A stretch of 28,083 bases of DNA from Opitutia bacterium. Lineage in GTDB: Bacteria > Verrucomicrobiota > Verrucomicrobiia > Opitutales > JANYEO01. Where the stretch lies: contig JANYEO010000103.1 in NCBI GenBank assembly GCA_025363025.1, positions 1 to 28,083 on the forward strand, in the 5' to 3' direction. The notes under the pieces are model-generated. The model ran no database searches. It was not told the DNA's origin and saw only the letters and a program-made list of their open reading frames with translations. Every line of letters starts with the position of its first letter. Within the stretch, counting starts at the first letter, position 1. The position numbers and the translations under genes were made by a program. Shown piece by piece: positions 1-6,821 of this stretch.

Positions 1-2181
1 GACAACTTCTGGATGATGGGGGAAACAGGCCCCTGTGGCCCTTGTACGGAAATCCATATGGACCTAACCCCCGAAGGGGACTCCGCAGGCTTGCTCGTTA
101 ATGCAGACTCTCCTTGGTGTATTGAGCTGTGGAACCTCGTCTTTATTCAATTTAATGCTGAGGCTAATGGCACCTTCATCCCTCTACCCGCGCAACATGT
201 GGATACCGGGATGGGCTTCGAACGTATTGCGGGTATCCTCGCCACCACGAAGTGCTTTACAGATTATTCCAAGCCTACCTCTAATTATAATAGCGATCTA
301 TTTACGGACATTTTTGCCTACATCACCCGTATGTCCGGGGCCCAGTACACTGGCACTTTGCCTTCGACAAAAGATCGTAAAGCGCTCTCAGCTCAAGAAT
401 ACCAAGACTGTACCTTCCGCGTATTGGCAGACCACATCCGCACCCTCTCTTTCTCCATTGCAGACGGCATCTTACCGGGTAGTGAAGGGCGCAATTACGT
501 CCTACGTCGCATTCTACGTCGGGCAGTTCTATTCGGGAAACGCCTAGGGCTTAAGCCCGGCTTTTTAGCGGCCTTAGTTGATCCTTTAGTCGAGAAATTG
601 GCCCCCATTTTCCCCGAGCTTCGCGCACAAGAACGCATCATCAAAAAAGTTTTGGAAAATGAAGAGATGAGCTTCGAGCGCACGCTTGATCGCGGCCTCC
701 AGCATATCGAAAGTTATTTTAAAGAAAGCGCCAGCACCCTTTCATTAAACGGCCTCCAAGCCTTTACGCTCTACGACACCTACGGCTTCCCGCTGGATTT
801 AACAGAGATTATGGCGCAGGAACGAGGCTTTGCCGTTGATAAGGCTGGGTTTGAGGTAGAGATGGAAAAACAGCGCGAACGGGCCCGAGCCGCTCAAAAT
901 AAAACCGTTATCAAATTGGCCGAAAGTTCTGCTACGGCCACCACGTTTGTCGGGTACGACCGTGCAAATCAAAGCGAGTACAGCACAATTGCCCTGGGCC
1001 TTGAGTCTATTGCAAAAAATGGCCAAAACATTACCTACCTCATCGCCGAAGCCACGCCCTTCTATGCAGAAATGGGAGGACAAGTCGGGGATACCGGGAC
1101 TGTGCTGATTGGCCACGAAGTCTTCCAGATTACAGATACGCTCAAAGATGGCAGCGGCCGCTTCCTCCATGCCTTAGACCGTACACCTGATAATAACCCA
1201 GCCGGGGCCTCCATTCGCTTAGCGGTTGATATTCACCGTCGCCGGGCGATAGAACGCCATCACTCGGGTGTGCATATCCTTAATTTTGCTTTACGCAAAG
1301 TCCTAGGGCTCCACGTAGCCCAGGCCGGCTCTTATGTCTGCCCAGATTATTTCCGGTTCGACTTTTCCCACTTCGAAGCTTTGAAGCCGGAGGAAATTGC
1401 AAAAATCGAGGCCATTGTCCAAGAACATATTTTAGAAAACCAAGCGGTTAAATGGTTCGAGACCCCCTTTGATCAAAAACCAGCTGACGTCCTTGCTTTT
1501 TTTGGCGATAAATATGGGGCCCACGTCCGCGTGGTTGATATCGGCGGCTTTTCCAAAGAACTCTGCGGGGGCACTCACGTGGAAGCCACGGGGGAAATTG
1601 CCGGATTTAAGATTATCTCAGAAACAGCCATTGCAGCAGGCACCCGTCGCATCGAAGCCGTTTGTGGCCGAGCTGCCTTCAACCGCATGGCAGAGGACAG
1701 CCAAATCTTGCGTGGCCTTTCCACCCTGTTATCTTGCACAAAAAGTGAGCTAGACCTCCGCACAAGCCACCTTTTAGCCGAACGTTCTTCTTTAGAGAAA
1801 AAATTGCGCGGCTTTGAGCAAAAGGCCTTAGCGCACCTGGCAGAAGATTTAGCTAAAAAAGCTATTCTAAAAAATGACCTCTACTGGGTTGTCCAATCCA
1901 TCAACTTAGCCCAGGTAGAAGATTTAAAAAGCTTGGCTCTCCAAATAGGCAAAATCCTGGGCCCTTCTGTCGTTGCTTTGGGGGCCCGTTTTGGTGAAAG
2001 TGCCTCCATCGTGGCCGCCTGCTCAGCGGAAGCTATTGATCAAGGACACAATGCGGGCACAATGATTAAAACTGCAGGAGCCCTCCTCGGGGGCAAAGGG
2101 GGAGGCCGGCCTGATTTTGCTATGGGCGGCGGCAAAGACATCCATCAACTTGAGTCCGCTTTATCTAACATCCTTTCATGA
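1..2181 (+). CDS. alaS: Alanine--tRNA ligase, 5'-truncated by window edge
   Basis: Charges tRNA-Ala with alanine in the cytoplasm. The frame is open from base 1 and begins DNFWMMGETGPCGPCTEIH, a highly conserved class II AlaRS catalytic-domain signature, so the true start lies upstream and roughly 150 residues of a usual ~870-880 are missing. Visible parts in order: rest of the aminoacylation domain, tRNA-recognition domain, and the editing domain with its zinc-site residues HSGVH (1261-1275) and CGGTH (1564-1578). The C-terminal oligomerisation/C-Ala region ends with the GGKGGGRPDFAMGGG signature near 2089-2130. Its TGA stop (2179-2181) overlaps the first bases of a palindromic repeat at 2180-2303. 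Identification is firm; only the N-terminus is unseen. Confidence 0.97.
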   Translation, partial: DNFWMMGETGPCGPCTEIHMDLTPEGDSAGLLVNADSPWCIELWNLVFIQFNAEANGTFIPLPAQHVDTGMGFERIAGILATTKCFTDYSKPTSNYNSDLFTDIFAYITRMSGAQYTGTLPSTKDRKALSAQEYQDCTFRVLADHIRTLSFSIADGILPGSEGRNYVLRRILRRAVLFGKRLGLKPGFLAALVDPLVEKLAPIFPELRAQERIIKKVLENEEMSFERTLDRGLQHIESYFKESASTLSLNGLQAFTLYDTYGFPLDLTEIMAQERGFAVDKAGFEVEMEKQRERARAAQNKTVIKLAESSATATTFVGYDRANQSEYSTIALGLESIAKNGQNITYLIAEATPFYAEMGGQVGDTGTVLIGHEVFQITDTLKDGSGRFLHALDRTPDNNPAGASIRLAVDIHRRRAIERHHSGVHILNFALRKVLGLHVAQAGSYVCPDYFRFDFSHFEALKPEEIAKIEAIVQEHILENQAVKWFETPFDQKPADVLAFFGDKYGAHVRVVDIGGFSKELCGGTHVEATGEIAGFKIISETAIAAGTRRIEAVCGRAAFNRMAEDSQILRGLSTLLSCTKSELDLRTSHLLAERSSLEKKLRGFEQKALAHLAEDLAKKAILKNDLYWVVQSINLAQVEDLKSLALQIGKILGPSVVALGARFGESASIVAACSAEAIDQGHNAGTMIKTAGALLGGKGGGRPDFAMGGGKDIHQLESALSNILS

Positions 2182-2303
2182 AACCGCTGCAGAATGCGAT
2201 AACTTTGAGTTCTTGGTCGGTTGTTGTTCCTCGAGTACCTGATGTACACTCGTCACGCCGCTCTACAATCTCCTCAAAGTTATGGCATTTTGCATGCGGC
2301 TTC
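2180..2303. repeat. Palindromic intergenic repeat, copy A (124 bp)
   Basis: The left end GAAACCGCTGCAGAATGC (2180-2197) is the near-complement of the right end (2285-2303), and the inner arms (ATAACTTTGAG / CTCAAAGTTAT) extend the pairing to about 30 bp. The core carries the shared motif TTGGTCGGTTGT near 2213-2224, in the same orientation as copy B and opposite to copies C, D and E. It begins inside the alaS stop codon. Confidence 0.9.
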
Positions 2304-2355
2304 TTCAAAATCCTGTATACTTTTTTCAAAAAAACTATTATATAGCGATCTCTTT

Positions 2356-2652
2356 ATGACTACACTATCCGGAAAATCGAAAAAAGAACTACGAGGCAAA
2401 GCCCAATTATTGCCCTCAATACTAAGTGTTGGCAAAAAAGGCATTACACCTGAAGTGATCCAATCTCTGGAAGTCTCCTTCAAAAAGGCTTCCTTGTTAA
2501 AAATTACGCTTGAAGCCGAACGCCCTGAGCGGGAAACCTTGGCTGCAGCCCTAGCGGAAGCCCTTCAAGGGGAGATCGTCTCCTCTATTGGCAAAACGAT
2601 TGCACTTTACCGTGCCCTGCCTGCAGGGAGTATAGAAGAAGAAGAGATTTAA
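2356..2652 (+). CDS. yhbY: YhbY/CRS1-YhbY (CRM) family RNA-binding protein
   Basis: Small CRM-domain protein of 98 residues, the usual size for bacterial YhbY, which associates with pre-50S ribosomal particles. The family pattern is clear: LRGKAQLLPSILSVGKKG near the N-terminus, the GITPEVIQSLEVSF helix, then KITLEAERPER and a C-terminal GKTIALYR strand. The frame is open upstream to 2221, but that stretch is repeat DNA, so the ATG at 2356 is chosen because it matches family length. No Shine-Dalgarno sequence is visible. A TATACT hexamer at 2316-2321, just past repeat copy A, could be a -10 box, without a clear -35. The stop codon is followed at once by repeat copy B. Confidence 0.9.
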   Translation: MTTLSGKSKKELRGKAQLLPSILSVGKKGITPEVIQSLEVSFKKASLLKITLEAERPERETLAAALAEALQGEIVSSIGKTIALYRALPAGSIEEEEI

Positions 2653-2774
2653 AGGCCAATCGCAGAATGCATTGCTTCCCAGTTTTTGGTCGGTTGTCTT
2701 TCCTCGAGTACTAGCGTACACTCGTCACTTCGTCCTACAAATTCTTCAAAATCAAGGCATTCTGCGATCGACCT
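2653..2774. repeat. Palindromic intergenic repeat, copy B (122 bp)
   Basis: Left arm AGGCCAATCGCAGAATGC (2653-2670) pairs with the right arm at 2757-2774 (16 of 18 positions). The core is nearly identical to the reverse complement of copy C (about 4 differences over ~96 bp). The first base directly follows the yhbY stop codon. Copies B and C face each other across 2775-2967. Confidence 0.9.
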
Positions 2775-2825
2775 CTTCATAATTCCACAAGTTTAACAAT
2801 ATTAAATAGAGCGCATTTTGTTTAA

Positions 2826-2990
2826 AATCATCATTATGCAGCGGTCTCATTTAAGCTCTGTGAAAGCCTTGACCGCTTAGTACCCCTACCCCTATGCTTC
2901 TGCTTGCCCGCCGCCCCCCATGCCTACGCCCATAACACAGCAAGCAGTCAAAAAAAACCCATTGCTGAGATTATTTTCAGAATGCTTTGA
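2826..2990 (+). pseudogene. Possible remnant of an exported-protein gene cut by a repeat
   Basis: The interval 2775-2967 between repeats B and C has no intact gene. One frame encodes VPLPLCFCLPAAPHAYA at 2880-2930 followed by HN, which looks like the hydrophobic core and AXA cleavage site of a signal peptide. It has no ATG, its reading continues only as far as repeat copy C, and it stops at 2988-2990. A GTG-AAA-GCC-TTG-ACC-GCT at 2860-2877 in another frame could be the lost N-terminus if a frameshift occurred. In T3SS clusters sctR, whose product may carry a signal peptide, usually precedes sctS, but nothing here identifies it as sctR. This is a guess from one short stretch. Confidence 0.22.
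2832..2848. repeat. Solo end of a related repeat (ATAATG subfamily)
   Basis: CATTATGCAGCGGTCTC is the reverse complement of the GAGACCGCTGCATAATG type of arm also seen at 25336-25354 and, in degenerate form, at 5251-5303. No partner arm is evident nearby, so it looks like a decayed or partial copy. Confidence 0.55.
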
Positions 2991-3089
2991 TTTTGAGGAA
3001 TTTGCAGGACGGAGTGACGAGTGTACGCTAGTACTCGAGGAAAGACAACCGACCAAAAACTGGGAAGCAATGCATTCTGAAAATAATCT
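2968..3089. repeat. Palindromic intergenic repeat, copy C (122 bp)
   Basis: The outer arms AGATTATTTTCAGAATGC (2968-2985) and its exact reverse complement (3072-3089) make a perfect 18-bp terminal inverted repeat. The core holds CGGAGTGACGAGTGTAC and CAACCGACCAAAAAC, shared with copies D and E in the same orientation. The last base touches the sctS start codon (3090), so the palindrome forms the whole immediate 5' leader of sctS. Confidence 0.92.
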
Positions 3090-3362
3090 ATGAAAGAAGC
3101 CTATATCCTCCACTATACCATCGAGGCCGTCATGCTGACCATGCTGCTATCTATGCCGCCGATTATTATGGCGACTATTACGGGGCTTATGGTGAGTTTG
3201 CTGCAGGCGTTAACGCAAATCCAAGAGCAGACGTTGGCCTTTGGGGTTAAACTTGTGGTTACGATTGTTGTTTTGCTTTTATCCGTATTTTGGATGGGGG
3301 AAGAGTTAGTCAAGTTTACGCTGCTTATTTTTGAAGGCTTTCCGTTCCTAACGCGGGTTTAA
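3090..3362 (+). CDS. sctS: Type III secretion export gate protein SctS (FliQ/YscS family)
   Basis: Inner-membrane subunit of the T3SS export gate, where SctR, SctS and SctT form the entry pore for substrates. The 90-residue protein has the family's two membrane helices (about 15-38 and 50-75) and the hallmark QALTQIQEQTLAFGVKL loop at about 40-56. Length and N-terminus match FliQ/SctS, so the ATG at 3090 is accepted although no Shine-Dalgarno sequence precedes it. It lies directly against the end of repeat copy C. An ORF of 57 codons (2920-3093) through copy C ends in TGA overlapping this ATG, which may be chance. sctT follows after 20 bases. sctR is not found upstream. Confidence 0.95.
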   Translation: MKEAYILHYTIEAVMLTMLLSMPPIIMATITGLMVSLLQALTQIQEQTLAFGVKLVVTIVVLLLSVFWMGEELVKFTLLIFEGFPFLTRV

Positions 3363-3382
3363 AGTCGTTTTTTCAATATACC

Positions 3383-4192
3383 GTGGAAGACTTCATTGCA
3401 CTTTTTGAAACGAGCAAAGATTTCCTCCAGGCACTCTTAGTGGGGTTTGCAATTTTAATGGTGAGGCCTTCAATCATTTTTTTGATTGTTCCCTTTTTAT
3501 CTACAGGGGTTATTAGTGGGGCTTTGCAACTTACGATGACGTTTGCGCTAGTACTTCCACTGGCACCTATGATTATCCCTACTTTTATCGAGAACCCACC
3601 GGGGAATTCTCATTTGATGCTCATCCTGCTTAAAGAAGCCATGATTGGAATGGTGTTTGGATTAATTGCGGGCATCCCTTTTTGGATTGCAGAAGGGGTG
3701 GGGTTTATTGTGGATAACCAAAGGGGGACAAGTATGGCCTCCGTATTTAACCCTTTATCGGGTGAAAGCACATCGCCGCTGGGTGTTTTGCTCAACATAG
3801 CCAGCACGGCCTTATTTTTTGTAAGTGGGTGTTTTATTGTTTTTCTATCTGTATTTTATGGCAGCTATTTATTGTGGCCGATTGATGCCATCCTCCCCCA
3901 TTTTGATGAACGTTTTATCAACTACTTTTTAGGAATAGGCGACCATTTGCTCCGCTCCATTGTTCTGTATGCGTCCCCTATGCTAGTCGTCATGTTTTTG
4001 AGTGACCTTGGGCTAGGCCTCATGAACCGTTTTGCGCAGCAGCTGAATGTTTTTACGATTTCCATGCCGGTAAAAAGTGGGCTAGCTCTCTTTGTTTTAT
4101 CGCTTTATCTAACGATTCTCTTTGGATTTTTCAAAGATGAATTTATGTCCACCTTCTTGCTCTTAAGGGAGCTAAAGTTTGTTTTACAATGA
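3383..4192 (+). CDS. sctT: Type III secretion export gate protein SctT (FliR/YscT family)
   Basis: Membrane subunit that caps the SctR/SctS export-gate complex. 269 residues with about six hydrophobic segments, typical for the family. The cytoplasmic-loop signature GFIVDNQRGTSMASVFNPLSG, with ESTSPLGVLL after it (about residues 108-138), is the form seen in virulence T3SS SctT rather than flagellar FliR. It starts with GTG at 3383; no Shine-Dalgarno sequence is obvious and AATATACC directly precedes the start. Its stop overlaps the sctU start by four bases (ATGA), which indicates translational coupling in one operon. Confidence 0.95.
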   Translation: MEDFIALFETSKDFLQALLVGFAILMVRPSIIFLIVPFLSTGVISGALQLTMTFALVLPLAPMIIPTFIENPPGNSHLMLILLKEAMIGMVFGLIAGIPFWIAEGVGFIVDNQRGTSMASVFNPLSGESTSPLGVLLNIASTALFFVSGCFIVFLSVFYGSYLLWPIDAILPHFDERFINYFLGIGDHLLRSIVLYASPMLVVMFLSDLGLGLMNRFAQQLNVFTISMPVKSGLALFVLSLYLTILFGFFKDEFMSTFLLLRELKFVLQ

Positions 4193-5250
4193 GTGGTTCT
4201 AGCGGAGAAAAAACCGAAGAGCCTACCCAAAAAAAAATCCGGGATGCTCGGACAAAAGGGAATGTCTCTAAAAGCAATGACGTTGTCGGCGCTGTTGTTT
4301 TAGGAGCTTTGTTTTTTTATTTTTCCTCTGCTTGGACAGATAATGTAACGCGTTTGTGTGATAGTTTGGTCCTCGCCCCGACTTATTATGAGGTCCCTTT
4401 TCGGGATGGGATGATGGCTATTTTGAGGGCTTGTTTTTATCAAATTGCCGTTATTACAGGGCCTTTTGTGGCGATTGCAATGTCTGCCGCAATTGTAGGC
4501 AATGTTGCTCAAATTGGCCTATTATTTGCCCCAGATGGAATAATGCCTGATATCAACCGCTTAAACCCGGTTGAAGGAGCAAAGAAAATTTTTGCCGTCA
4601 AAAACTTAGTCGAATTCCTAAAAAACTGCGCCAAAGTTTTGATTATTGGTTATGTTGTTTCTTCCCTCATTCAGGAGTATATTGACCCCTTATTAAAAAT
4701 ACCACGATTTGGTATTTTTGCCGTAGTGGAGCTCATGCAGCCGATGTTCTTCAAATTCTCCTATACGATTTTGACGGTTTATAGCATTATTGCATTTGTC
4801 GATTACATGTTCCAAAAAAGGCAATATATTAAACAACTTAAAATGACCAAAGACGAGGTGAAGCGGGAATATAAAGAAATGGAAGGCGACCCGGAAATTA
4901 AGGGAAAACGCAAACAGCTGCATCAAGAAATGGTCATGAATGATACTGTCCAAAACACCAAAAAATCCTCTGTACTTGTGACTAACCCCACCCACTACGC
5001 TGTCGCCTTATACTATGATTCTGACAGCACAAAGCTGCCTATCGTCATGGCCAAAGGCCAAGATTTTATGGCCATGCAAATGATTAAAGCCGCGCAAGAA
5101 GCGAATGTACCCATCATGCGCAATGTCGCCCTAGCCCAAGAACTTTACCGCGAAGCCCCTCTTAAACAGTACATCCCAAAGGATCTGTTAAAACCGGTTG
5201 CAGAAATCCTCGTCGCCATTCAACAACTAAAAGGCCAAGGATTGTCTTGA
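4189..5250 (+). CDS. sctU: Type III secretion export switch protein SctU (FlhB/YscU family)
   Basis: Inner-membrane protein with a self-cleaving cytoplasmic domain that switches substrate specificity of the secretion system. The N-terminus shows the classic SGEKTEEPTQKKIRDARTKG, followed by four membrane segments (to about residue 210), a charged linker (MTKDEVKREYKEMEGDPEIK) and the autoprotease site NPTH at about 266-269, where cleavage occurs between N and P. After it come HYAVALYY, the GQDFMAMQMIKAAQEANVPI region and a C-terminal helix. 353 residues is normal. The start overlaps the sctT stop. A short relative of the palindromic repeats follows its TGA without a gap. Confidence 0.96.
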   Translation: MSGSSGEKTEEPTQKKIRDARTKGNVSKSNDVVGAVVLGALFFYFSSAWTDNVTRLCDSLVLAPTYYEVPFRDGMMAILRACFYQIAVITGPFVAIAMSAAIVGNVAQIGLLFAPDGIMPDINRLNPVEGAKKIFAVKNLVEFLKNCAKVLIIGYVVSSLIQEYIDPLLKIPRFGIFAVVELMQPMFFKFSYTILTVYSIIAFVDYMFQKRQYIKQLKMTKDEVKREYKEMEGDPEIKGKRKQLHQEMVMNDTVQNTKKSSVLVTNPTHYAVALYYDSDSTKLPIVMAKGQDFMAMQMIKAAQEANVPIMRNVALAQELYREAPLKQYIPKDLLKPVAEILVAIQQLKGQGLS

Positions 5251-5303
5251 GAGACCGCATAACAGCCAAGCAAAACTGAAAAGCGGCATTATGCAACGGC
5301 CTT
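5251..5303. repeat. Short degenerate palindromic repeat (53 bp)
   Basis: GAGACCGCATAACAGC at the left and GCATTATGCAACGGCCTT at the right form an imperfect inverted repeat related to the ATAATG-type arms seen at 2832-2848 and 25336-25354. The ~50-bp conserved core of the full-length copies is absent. The first base directly follows the sctU stop codon. The rest of the gap to 5365 shows nothing recognisable. Confidence 0.6.
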
Positions 5304-5365
5304 ACAAAAGATATTCACGTTTCAATATTTGGCTTCATTGATAAAATGCCTTAGATATTGCCATA

Positions 5366-5863
5366 TTAAAGTTCTGGCTTCTTATAGCCTATGAGAAGAT
5401 TGGGTAACCCAATGCCTGCAGCTAGCGCACAGATAATAACGGCAGCACGCATAAAATTAGACAAGGCCTCCAGCGCGATAGAAGGAGGCGTCGTGGCCCC
5501 AATAGCAGATGCCTGGACAAGGGCCAACAGTGCATTAAATACAAAAGTACCCGGAAGCATCGGGATGATCCCCGGTACTGTAAACACAACCCGGGGGATA
5601 AAAAACTTTCGCGCAAATATAATACCGAGAAGCCCAATTAAAGCGGCCCCGCTAAACGTAGAAAATGCGAGTGAGAAACCAAGAGCCAAGAGTACGGCTT
5701 GCGTACTATGGCCTAAGGCCGCGCACACCCCACAGATGAGAGTATGCCGGCGTGGTACCCCCAAGCAAAAAGCAAAGGCAGTGGCGGCTAAGCCGGCTAA
5801 AGCCGCATCTTTTAAAGCAAATAAAAAGAGATCGTTCATGAAAAATGAAAACAAACAGGCCAT
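5366..5863 (-). CDS. yjjB: YjjB-type subunit of a split ThrE-like exporter (DUF3815)
   Basis: Membrane protein of 165 residues resembling the C-terminal half of ThrE-type threonine/serine exporters and E. coli YjjB, which works with YjjP in organic acid (succinate) export. About five hydrophobic helices and the family motif VFTVPGIIPMLPGTFVFNAL at about residues 96-115 are visible, preceded by the CGVCAALGHSTQ segment. Its start is coupled to the upstream gene: TAATG, with the A shared between the stop and the start. A second ATG (MNDLFLF, residue 9) is an alternative start. The transported substrate cannot be told from the sequence. Confidence 0.85.
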   Translation of the reverse strand: MACLFSFFMNDLFLFALKDAALAGLAATAFAFCLGVPRRHTLICGVCAALGHSTQAVLLALGFSLAFSTFSGAALIGLLGIIFARKFFIPRVVFTVPGIIPMLPGTFVFNALLALVQASAIGATTPPSIALEALSNFMRAAVIICALAAGIGLPNLLIGYKKPEL

Positions 5864-6660
5864 TAAATAAAATAAGCTAAAATTGAAATGATTTGCATGG
5901 ATAATAACAACCCAAGCGCGATCGACAGGGAGAAAAATAGCATATTCATGAGGCGCGCATGACCCGCTGGTATTTGGCCTGAAAAAATATCAAGTAACCC
6001 ACAAATCATAGGAACCCCGGGAACCAAAAAAAGCACGGAGGCCGAAAGCGCGCTCGCAGGGGTAGCCGTCCACCCAAGCTCTGTCGCAAGCCCAACCACC
6101 AAGCCCGCAACCGTCGCTGCGAGCAAATTTGTAATATAAGGACTAATGCTGGGCCGCATGCATAAAAGCCAAGCAAAACAAGCCGTGCAGGCTGCCAAAA
6201 AATCAACCCATAAGGCCCCTACATCCCCTCCGAAAATTTGCCCAACGGCCGCACACCCAATACCTGCAAAAAAAGGCATGAGCCATAAAGGACAAGGATG
6301 AGGCAATTGAGCTATTGTCTCTAACTTCAGGCGAACTTTGCTAAGGGTAAAGGCTTCGCTTTCTAACGTATGGCAAAGCTGTGTTACAGCGGCTACAATG
6401 TTAAAATTGACCCCTAAATCTGGCAATGCCTTGATGCGCGAAGTACTGATAGGACCATCTGCCAATGTTAAAATAAGGGAATCGTAAGCAACGGCAACCT
6501 CCACCGAAGGGCACCCCAGGTGATACGCCATGCGTATAAGCGTATCATGCGTGCGCTGGCTAGGGGCACCATTGGCCATTAAAAGGGAACCAGCGAATAG
6601 CAAAACATCCGCCAAATGAGAAAGATCCTCTGGATGAGGCGAATTAAGCGAGGTTGACAT
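5863..6660 (-). CDS. yjjP: YjjP-type subunit of a split ThrE-like exporter (DUF1212)
   Basis: 265-residue partner of the downstream YjjB-like protein; in ThrE the two halves are fused. The N-terminal soluble part (about 20-125) has the family pattern ADVLLFAGSLLMANGAPSQR and a VEVAVAYDSLILTLAD stretch. The C-terminal half holds about five membrane helices, including ASVLFLVPGVPMICGLLDIFSG. An extended -10-like sequence TGTTATACT abuts the ATG, which would put transcription start inside the first codons; either the promoter is elsewhere or the true start is a little downstream. The pair probably forms one two-gene operon. Substrate unknown; threonine/serine or succinate are known for relatives. 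Confidence 0.87.
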   Translation of the reverse strand: MSTSLNSPHPEDLSHLADVLLFAGSLLMANGAPSQRTHDTLIRMAYHLGCPSVEVAVAYDSLILTLADGPISTSRIKALPDLGVNFNIVAAVTQLCHTLESEAFTLSKVRLKLETIAQLPHPCPLWLMPFFAGIGCAAVGQIFGGDVGALWVDFLAACTACFAWLLCMRPSISPYITNLLAATVAGLVVGLATELGWTATPASALSASVLFLVPGVPMICGLLDIFSGQIPAGHARLMNMLFFSLSIALGLLLSMQIISILAYFI

Positions 6661-6747
6661 AGTATAACATGAAATACACTGAGTTAGGAGATAAAAGCAA
6701 GATGGAGGAGGATAAAAGGGGCGTCAAGGAGGCCTATTAAGTTTCAA

Positions 6748-6782
6748 TAAAAAACCTGCAGAGAGTAATATCTCTGCAGGTT
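6748..6782 (-). terminator. Intrinsic terminator of the 918-aa LExRxLLS gene
   Basis: A perfect 12-bp stem, AACCTGCAGAGA (6753-6764) with TCTCTGCAGGTT (6771-6782) and a six-base loop, is followed on the minus strand by a run of T residues (A-run 6749-6754 on plus). It lies about 40 bases past the stop at 6822. Confidence 0.88.
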
Positions 6783-6821
6783 CGATTAAGGACCAGGTTG
6801 CTTATAATAAACAAATGTCAA

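Noticed and set aside
2221..2355. N-terminal extension of yhbY
   Set aside because: Falls in repeat copy A and lengthens the protein well beyond the YhbY family size.
3090..5250. Flagellar fliQ-fliR-flhB identity
   Set aside because: SctT loop (DNQRG...ESTSPLG) and SctU N-terminus (SGEKTEEPTQKK) fit virulence T3SS better, and no flagellar genes are nearby.
5391..5870. 159-codon ORF on the plus strand
   Set aside because: Shadow of the yjjB-like gene, whose protein matches a known family.
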